Source of the DNA: Eucalyptus grandis | Taxonomy: Eukaryota > Streptophyta > Magnoliopsida > Myrtales > Myrtaceae | DNA length: 64,000 bases | Reading direction: 5' to 3' | NCBI RefSeq assembly: GCF_016545825.1 | Contig: NC_052619.1 | Span: 49,493,090-49,557,089 of the forward strand | Shown: piece after piece, positions 57,602 through 64,000 of the stretch | How positions within the stretch are numbered: the first letter of the stretch is position 1 | How the letters are laid out: every line of letters starts with the position of its first letter | The notes under the pieces: model-generated | What the model was told of the DNA's origin: nothing | The model's database searches: none | What the model saw: the letters and a program-made list of their open reading frames with translations, nothing else | Program-made: the position numbers and the translations under genes

Positions 57602-60392
57602 TTATTGAAGCTTTACTGCTAGAGTTGCAGGTGAAGAAGTAGAATGGATCAAAGAAGAACTTGGAGGAAGACAGTGTCTCGGCCTACTGTTTTTGCTAGC
57701 AGAACGCAGATGGCGAGATGATGGCGTATCAGCTGAACGACTGGAAGAGGGGAACCTGCTCGATTGGCTTCTCAGTTTCTTCTTCTCTCCTTCAAGGATC
57801 ACTTGGTCCTCTGATCTGATTTGCCGAACCTTTGTCTCGTTTAATCCAGCAGGAAGCACGCAATTGCAGAAGAAACCTAATCATCCAAATAAACCAAAGC
57901 ACAGTCACTTTTTTTATTGTGTTATACAACAATAAAATCAAGCAAAAATTAAGACATCTCAACCCCTACTCAATAAGATCAGACAATTTCTCTGACCCTC
58001 TATCTCTCTCCGTCTAAACAAAACAAGGTCTCAGAACATACAGGTAGTCACCCGGCATTCATCAAGCCATGACAACATGGCATATAGGCCAGCCGCATTG
58101 GTTCTACACCGTGCAAATCAGATACTTAGACAATGCATCTGACATGACTAGAAAACAAGAAGCATCTTCTCTCTTGCAACTAGATTGGCTGGTATGTAAA
58201 AGGAGATTCAAGATGGGGATCCTCAACATATTCAGATCCTTTAGCTGGTAAAAGAAGGCAGGATCATTTCGATTGGTATTTCCCTGTCAAAGATGAAGCA
58301 TTTACCAAGAGCACTTTAAGATAATCTGTTTCACCTGCAATTTTCTGTATTTTCTTCCCAATTAGCTATAAAAATACCCTATATAGCTTGATTGTGCATG
58401 GTAGATGTAGTAATTAAGATAATTCATGGTGCAAATACAGAATTCCATAGGCTAAGTAGCATCGGGTACTTCATAACAGTCACCATGCAATGGAAGCAGG
58501 TGACAAGGATGGCAAATTTACTATTATAAAGACTCAACTAAAAAAGGGTACCTAGCTTAGCGACGCAAGGCTGTACTTCTACTTCTTGACAAGAGGCTAG
58601 CAATACTCACCCTGATGCCTTAAGGCCAATGATTTGAAGGAAAAGTTGTGAAATCAGTGAACTAAAGCCTAGGCTGCTAATGGATCTGGAAATATAGTAA
58701 CTGCTGTGGAGATCCTATTGTCAAATATATCAAGAAGTAAACTCGTGGCACTTCCAGAAATCAGTGGAATATGAAGTAAATGCGAGGGATTGGATGGTTG
58801 AAGGATGCTGGTCCCATATGGTAGTAAAAGGATTTCAGCAAACTGCATTGCAGTCTAAGATCTCAGTACCATATGTTTCCCAATGTGTAAATGAGTTATA
58901 AGAAAACACAAGCAAAATATTATCATTTTACAATGAATACGAAGGAACTAGAACTGTGGCAGGCAGGACAAATAATGAAATGACATTTATAATTGTATCA
59001 TATCTTACCAAGTCGAGCCAGTCGATTGACCCAACGAGGGATCGGTTTCCCTGTCAATCTATTGCACACGTCGTTGCAGAAGTGATTGCAATTTTTTGTA
59101 ATAAGATGGTATGTGTTTCCAGAGTACGCTTCAGCTAGTTTCTCCATAAACGAGCGGACTTCTTTGGGGCCTAAGTCTGTCTTTCCAATCAAAATTGATT
59201 TTCTGAAGGTGAAACCAGGACAGTGCTTTGGTTCAACTTCAAATATTCCCGTTGTTGCATGTTCATGTGCTCCAAAACCATATTCAACATTGTGTACTGC
59301 AAATGGAACATAACAAAGACAAATATCCTTAACTGGAAACAGCACAACTTCATAGACATTCAAGTACACGTAAACACAGAAAGTCAGAAGCAGTATACTA
59401 TTCATATAATAGTATGCAATCCTCGTGAAGGAAAGAAAAATAAAATTAAGATAAGCTAATCAGAGTATCGATCGACTCTAGCTTCAAACAGTACGAATTA
59501 ATTTCTCCCTCTCAACTAACCCAACCTAACGAAGCTTTACGTTGTACTAGTCATTAAAATCTCCAGTCGAGTCTCAGAAAGTCCAAGAAACCAAAGACCA
59601 AGTCTGCTAAATTAGGTTAGGGTCGATGGTAACAGCAGCAACAGCTTCAGCAAATTCAACCACTTCACACTGCGTTTCCTCCAGTTTCCAGGGTAACCAA
59701 ATAGAGCAAGTGCAGATCCTCGTCTTCAACTCCTGTCATCGGCCCAATCATAATGCAACTCCAACCTACGATTCAACAGGGTATGCAAAGGCAAGTCCAG
59801 CCAACGATTCAACAGGGTATGCGAAATGTACTAAACAAAACATAATTATACATCACAACGCAACTCCAGCCTATGTTTCAACAGGGTATGCAAAAATGCA
59901 CTAACAAAATATCATTCTAAGTATATCTGCCTTCAATTACACTAAGCTAGCTGCTCAAAAAAGAAGATGGACAATTTGGCCAATCACTAGCTACCGCGAG
60001 TTGCCTTCGTCTCCCCCAATACGCCTCAGATCACGAAGAGCGCCGACAAGAACCAGCTGCTGCTTAAGCTCAAGCATTTTCTTCCCGTTCAGCCGACACG
60101 AATCCGCCCAAACTCGAAAACCCACAAATTGGATCACCCACGAGAACCCAATTCCACCTTCCAGTTCACTTGCACCGTCGGTATCCCCAACGACCCACAA
60201 ACCCAACACGGAACGAGAACCCAAATCCCACAACCAAAGCTCAAATCTTATACCTTGCACGCCGGAGTGATACACCCCGAGCCCGAGCCAATAGGCGTAC
60301 CCGTTGATCGGGGTCAAATCGTACACGTTCAAGTAAACCAGGAAGGACCCGTTCCTCTTCTTCCGGGTCACCGTCACCATGTTACACAACAT
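57602..60392 (-). CDS. DeSI-like PPPDE-domain deubiquitinase/deSUMOylase family protein
   Basis: PPPDE proteins are papain-fold cysteine peptidases thought to remove SUMO or ubiquitin. Three exons on the minus strand: 60392-60254, 59296-59009 and 57876-57602, with GT-AG introns in phase 1 (donors GTATAAG and GTAAGA; acceptors TTTGCAG and GATTAG). Two in-frame ATGs exist, 60392 and 60380; the second gives 229 residues. Numbered from it, VYLNVYDLTPINGYAYWLGLG leads to catalytic His38 (GVYHSGVQ), then VEYGFGAHEH, and catalytic Cys112 in TKNCNHFCNDVCNRLTG, followed by IPRWVNRLARL. Exon 3 supplies FFCNCVLPAGLNETKV and a basic, Ser-rich tail. His and Cys lie on separate exons. The reading frame is intact and the length fits the plant family (At4g17486-like). 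Confidence 0.93.
59757..59895. repeat. Three imperfect repeats in DeSI intron 1
   Basis: CGATTCAACAGGGTATGC or a close variant occurs three times with preceding CAACTCCA/AAGTCCA words, at about 59757-59790, 59793-59825 and 59860-59895. It lies within an intron of the minus-strand gene; no function is apparent. Confidence 0.8.
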
Positions 60393-60588
60393 CTCCGGCA
60401 AAAAAAAAAAGGAAAAAAAGCGCAACCTCCACAAGACTCCCACAAGACGAGACGGGAGCAAAATTAGCGACGGAGGGAAGGCAGACAGGGCAAGGAGGGA
60501 GGGAGGGAGGGAAAAGCAGAGAGAAAGTGGGGATCCAAAAGAAGTGATTGCGCGTGCAGGGGCGTGGGGGCGTGGTGGTGGGGAGCCT

Positions 60589-60595
60589 TATTATA
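60589..60595 (-). promoter_or_regulatory. TATA box of the DeSI-like gene
   Basis: On the minus strand the sequence is TGCAATATAATAAGG, with TATAATA about 200 bp upstream of the start codons. A pyrimidine-rich leader (CTCCCTCCCTCCCT at about 60497-60512, read on the minus strand) fills the inferred 5' UTR. Confidence 0.6.
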
Positions 60596-60610
60596 TTGCA
60601 GACGGTAAAA

Positions 60611-60678
60611 CACAACAACAACAACAGCAAAAGCAACAGCAACAGCAGCAACAGCAGCACCAGCTGCAGCAGCAGCAA
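60611..60678. repeat. CAA/CAG triplet tract in the DeSI promoter
   Basis: About 68 bp of mixed CAA and CAG triplets (CTG/TTG on the gene's strand) beginning 16 bp upstream of the inferred TATA box. Translated on the plus strand it would give polyglutamine, but no gene supports that reading. Confidence 0.9.
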
Positions 60679-60699
60679 TGATGACCCGGGATTGGGAAC

Positions 60700-62186
60700 G
60701 CCGCAGGAGGAGGAGAATTTCAGCAGGAGGGCGTCGAGATAAGGGAACGGGAAAATGTTTGAATTTTTTGGGGAAGAGAGAATCCTCGTAAGGAGGGAGG
60801 GAGGAAGGAATCGGGGTTGGTTCTGTAGTTTCCATCGGCGGCCGACAGCGTCTTGGACGGATCCGGATATCCTCGGGCCCCGTATTCTTCCCCCCCAGAT
60901 CGATTTTCCTCGTTTCGGATTTTTTTACCCTTTTCGCCTCTTTGGGTTGGTCTTTGCTGGGGAGAATCCTCTTGCCATTTCTAGCTGAACTTGAAAAAAA
61001 AATTAGGAGAAATTTTAGAATACATAATTTTCCCTTTTTTTTTTTGGTTGTTGTGGGGGGACAATAAATAGATGTTTACCAAGAAAATAGCTCAGAGAGT
61101 TTTCCACTCGAGCTCGAGAAATTTTCGGACAAATAAATTCAAAAGGACTGTGTGTCGTGTCAATGAGGAGAAGGAGGGTATTGACTCTTCTTTTTCTTAC
61201 CGATCCGCAATGGCATCTCTTCGTCCTTGTCGCGAGACAAGACAGCTTCTTTAAATTTCGTATTCAGTAGTCATGATTAGTAGGGAACTACGAAATCTAT
61301 TACAAAGTGATATCTTTTGTGCATGAGAAGGATATCCGTCGGTTGCTGTTCACTTTGATAGGAGATACGAGCTTCTATATGATTTTTCTTTTTAATGGAA
61401 ATTTGACCGTCTATAAATGAGACACCAACAATGGTCGGGCTGATTAGATTGGGTTACATGGGATAATTGACAACAGTATTCGCTGTCTAATTCCATATGC
61501 ATGTAAGTTTCTTGTATATTTAAGCTAATCTCATGAGCTTTATTTGGCTACTGATTGAAAATTCTACTAACTTAGGTTATTGCAATTATTCACATTACCA
61601 TCGAGAATCGACGATGACAGCGATAGTTGATTACAATATCTATATTGAGGGAGTAGTAACTTACCCAACTTCTCCACAATTAAAATATCAATGTCATTGC
61701 TTACATACAAATGACACGTTATAACTTGTTGCGACAATTAACCTTATTTTTTCACCAAGCAGCCAGTTGACTTGGGTGACTTTGGGAATGAGAAATGGAA
61801 AATAGTCAAACTAGACACGAGGGTTAGATAGCCAATCTTTTGGAGTTAGGTAATGAGAGGGAAGAATGGACACTACATTGGATGGACATATATTGGATTG
61901 GACTGTTCTTCTACTAATTAATGGTTATAATTCTTTAATTAAGCAAAGTCCCGTTGACTTATGTAGGACTTGGGGAGGGAGTAGGAGTGCATTTAGGTTT
62001 TGACGGGCTTTCTCCACCCAAGATTCTGCGCCAATGCAGCAATGCACTACAAGAGTGGGAGTCCTACTCCCACTCCCAATGAGAAACCACTTTTAGTCCC
62101 ATTCAACTTCCATGATCTTTTTTAATGCACATATCACCCCTAAAAGAAAAAAAAAAAACTATTAAAGAGGTGATATGCACATGCGA
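60700..62186. other. Intergenic, no gene seen
   Basis: 60700-61000 is GA-rich then T-rich, without a supported gene. 61072-62186 is AT-rich. Short frames at 60755-60988, 61072-61254 and 61533-61724 are unrecognised. Confidence 0.4.
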
Positions 62187-62850
62187 GGAAAAAATTATTC
62201 TAAAAGTCTTAAATTTATTGTATAACGATTTCAATTTGATTAATTTAATTCTAAAATTTTAATAATTTTTTAATATAGTCTTTTTTTTCCGATCAATTCT
62301 ACCTATAAATGTCTGACGTGGTGGTCTAGTCGATGTCAATCATCTTACTCGACATAACTAATGCTAATATGAATAATTTTTACAATTTTTTTTTAATTTT
62401 TTCTGAATATTTCCCTTTTAACTTTTCTTGTATTTCTTTTTTTTTTCTTATTTCTATTTGTAGGTCATCGGGTCCTCGCCTATGGCTGGTAATCTCTATC
62501 GGCCATCGTTGAGGGCTTGACAACTAGTGAAAATAGGAAATAAAAAGAAAAAGGAAAAAAAAAAGGAAAGGAAAGGAAACAAAAATGAAATGAAGAACTT
62601 ATTTAGAAAATCTTTAAAAAAATGTTGCAAAAATCTTTCACGCTTAATACTGGTTGTGTTATGTAAGACGGTTAATGTTCATGTAAGTGATTATGGCCAA
62701 AATTGACTAGAAATGACTATATTGAAAATTTATCAAAAAATTTAGAATTAAATTAATCAATTTTGCAAAAAAAAAAAAAAGTTAGATTAGATAATTTATC
62801 ACTAAATCAGCCGCTGTAGAACAAGTTCAGGACTCTTGGACAATAATCCC
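62187..62850. mobile_element. Mutator-type foldback element
   Basis: The left arm GGAAAAAATTATTCTAAAAG then CTTAAATTTATTGTATAACG matches, inverted, the right arm ending TTCAGGACTCTTGGACAATAA then TCCC at 62850. A pyrimidine tract (62395-62450), a short GC-rich core (62460-62525, CATCGGGTCCTCGCC) and a purine tract (62530-62585) occupy the centre. ATGCG borders both ends, but a full target duplication was not resolved. Confidence 0.7.
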
Positions 62851-64000
62851 ATGCGTTAGAAGTTATCAAATAAGTTACATTATCCGATTGTCCATCCTAT
62901 ACGCCATGCATGTATAGTAGCCACTACTCAATTAGTTTTTCCAAACCATCAAATAAAATGGGTTTAGAGAAAGGTCCAATATAATATATTTCAAATTGGA
63001 AGACTTGGCGTAGAAACCGGTCAAAATCTAAGAGCACCACATGCGTTCGAAGAAGAGATTGTAATAATACAACCCCCTAGACGGGGTCACGAATCCAAAA
63101 GGACAATAGTTTTTATATGTCTGATGCAGACTGGTAAGTAACGAATGTGGCTGGGGGGGAGCGACCGTGCCCATGCGCATAAAATTTCATGTTCCAATTA
63201 ATATTTTAAAGCTAGCGTTCTTCTGGTCCATTCAGTGGGGGAGAGATGGGCAAAGCCCAAGAAAATTAAATAGTGAATAAATCAATAAAATTAAATTAAA
63301 TAGTAGATAAATTAAATTAAAGTATAAAAAAAAATGGATGAAATTGAGCATGTGGGGAGCAGCATGATGTGGACGTGTATCGAAAGGCGACAAGGGAGGA
63401 ATAAATAAAAGGTGCCGTGCGTGTCGGAGGATGGCGGGGTGGGAGGGACCGCGGTGGAGCTAACATCATTTATTCCCATGCCGGGCGGCCTGGTCCTTGG
63501 GCTGCATGGTCTGCTGAAATTCACCTACTAAAGAAAAGTGGCATTGCAAGTTGGCAAGTCCCATGGAATGTTGACCCGCTCTAGGTGTGGTTTTTGGGAT
63601 CGCCAATGTGATCTAATCTTGAGATTTTTCGTGGGCTCTATAGATTTGGCTTGTCCAAGGGCATCATATAACTCCAATTAGATTGAGAGATATTTGATTA
63701 AAATTGTCTTCCTATTTAAGCATTGAAAAATGGTAACAGTCTGATTAATTTATGCTTCGATCTCGTATCTAATGTATCATTTTGTGGAAATATTTCAAAT
63801 ATAACTCTAAAGTTGGATTGTTTTCTTAGAAATTTTTTAGAGTGAATCTTATCTCAAATAAGATTCTAAAATAGGTGGTTTAATTTCCAAAATACACTAA
63901 TGTGCATCTCATGTGTTTCTTTTCAAGTTATGGTTGGTGCCAATGTTTATCCAAAGCATTTTTTTCCCTTTTTGCCCTTCCTTATGTGCATCTACTCCTT
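62851..64000. other. Intergenic, no gene seen
   Basis: AT-rich sequence to the window end. AAATTAAAT repeats lie at about 63265-63325. A 70-codon minus-strand frame at 63312-63524 shows no recognisable feature. Confidence 0.4.

Noticed and set aside
60379..60681. Plus-strand frame with a polyglutamine tail
   Set aside because: It is antisense to the DeSI first exon and 5' UTR plus the CAA/CAG promoter tract; no independent gene evidence.
1..64000. CRISPR arrays, tRNA or rRNA genes
   Set aside because: None seen. The regular short repeats present are microsatellites or simple tandems, and no cloverleaf-like segment was recognised by eye. A tRNA scan would settle the latter.

Overview
This is nuclear DNA from a flowering plant. 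Genes are sparse, have GT-AG introns, and are separated by kilobases of AT-rich, transposon-filled sequence. The families present are plant-type or plant-specific: a CYP82-type cytochrome P450, an FHA-domain coiled-coil gene fragment, EDGP/GIP/7S-globulin aspartic-protease-like genes, a NIP7;1-like aquaporin, a DUF868 gene and a plant DeSI-like PPPDE protease. A eudicot is likely. Myrtales (Eucalyptus-like) is a guess from the look of the repeats and genes and cannot be confirmed from the sequence alone.

Layout. 1-698 is the downstream flank of a P450 copy lying outside the window; the same flank recurs at about 9050-9687, so the CYP82 locus is a tandem array with a period near 9 kb. 2837-8781 is a dead CYP82 copy with premature stops, a frameshift and lost catalytic residues. 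Its first intron holds a hAT element nested in a Mutator-type element. 9774-10995 is a broken piece of an FHA-domain gene. 12435-22113 is a nearly complete but inactivated Copia (Sirevirus-like) retrotransposon on the minus strand, with two LTRs, a matching 5-bp target duplication, gag, pol and a 3' ORF. 24927-28498 is a 3.6-kb solo LTR with its own 5-bp target duplication. 28.9-33.1 kb is mostly small DNA transposons.

33448-34890 is an intact aspartic-protease-like gene behind a regular array of five W-boxes. 40240-41436 is a NIP7;1-like aquaporin gene with a 2-nt frame disruption. 42023-42850 is a degenerate, inverted second exon of an aspartic-protease-like gene. 51725-52872 is a single-exon DUF868 gene with an unresolved start. 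57602-60392 is a three-exon DeSI-like PPPDE protease gene on the minus strand with a CTG/CAG tract beside its TATA box. The remaining intergenic DNA is AT-rich.

How it fits together. The genes do not form an obvious pathway. The strongest theme is transposon biology: at least nine copies or pieces of a Mutator-type foldback family with long terminal inverted repeats, several with a polypyrimidine / GC-rich / polypurine core, plus hAT elements with TAGGGGTG ends, some nested inside the former. One Mutator-type copy (38329-39276) sits in one half of a tandem duplication whose other half keeps the empty site, giving a direct before-and-after view. The gene copies (P450 flank, aspartic protease) show local tandem and inverted duplication followed by decay. 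I saw no tRNA, rRNA or CRISPR array. All comparisons were made by eye without alignment software.
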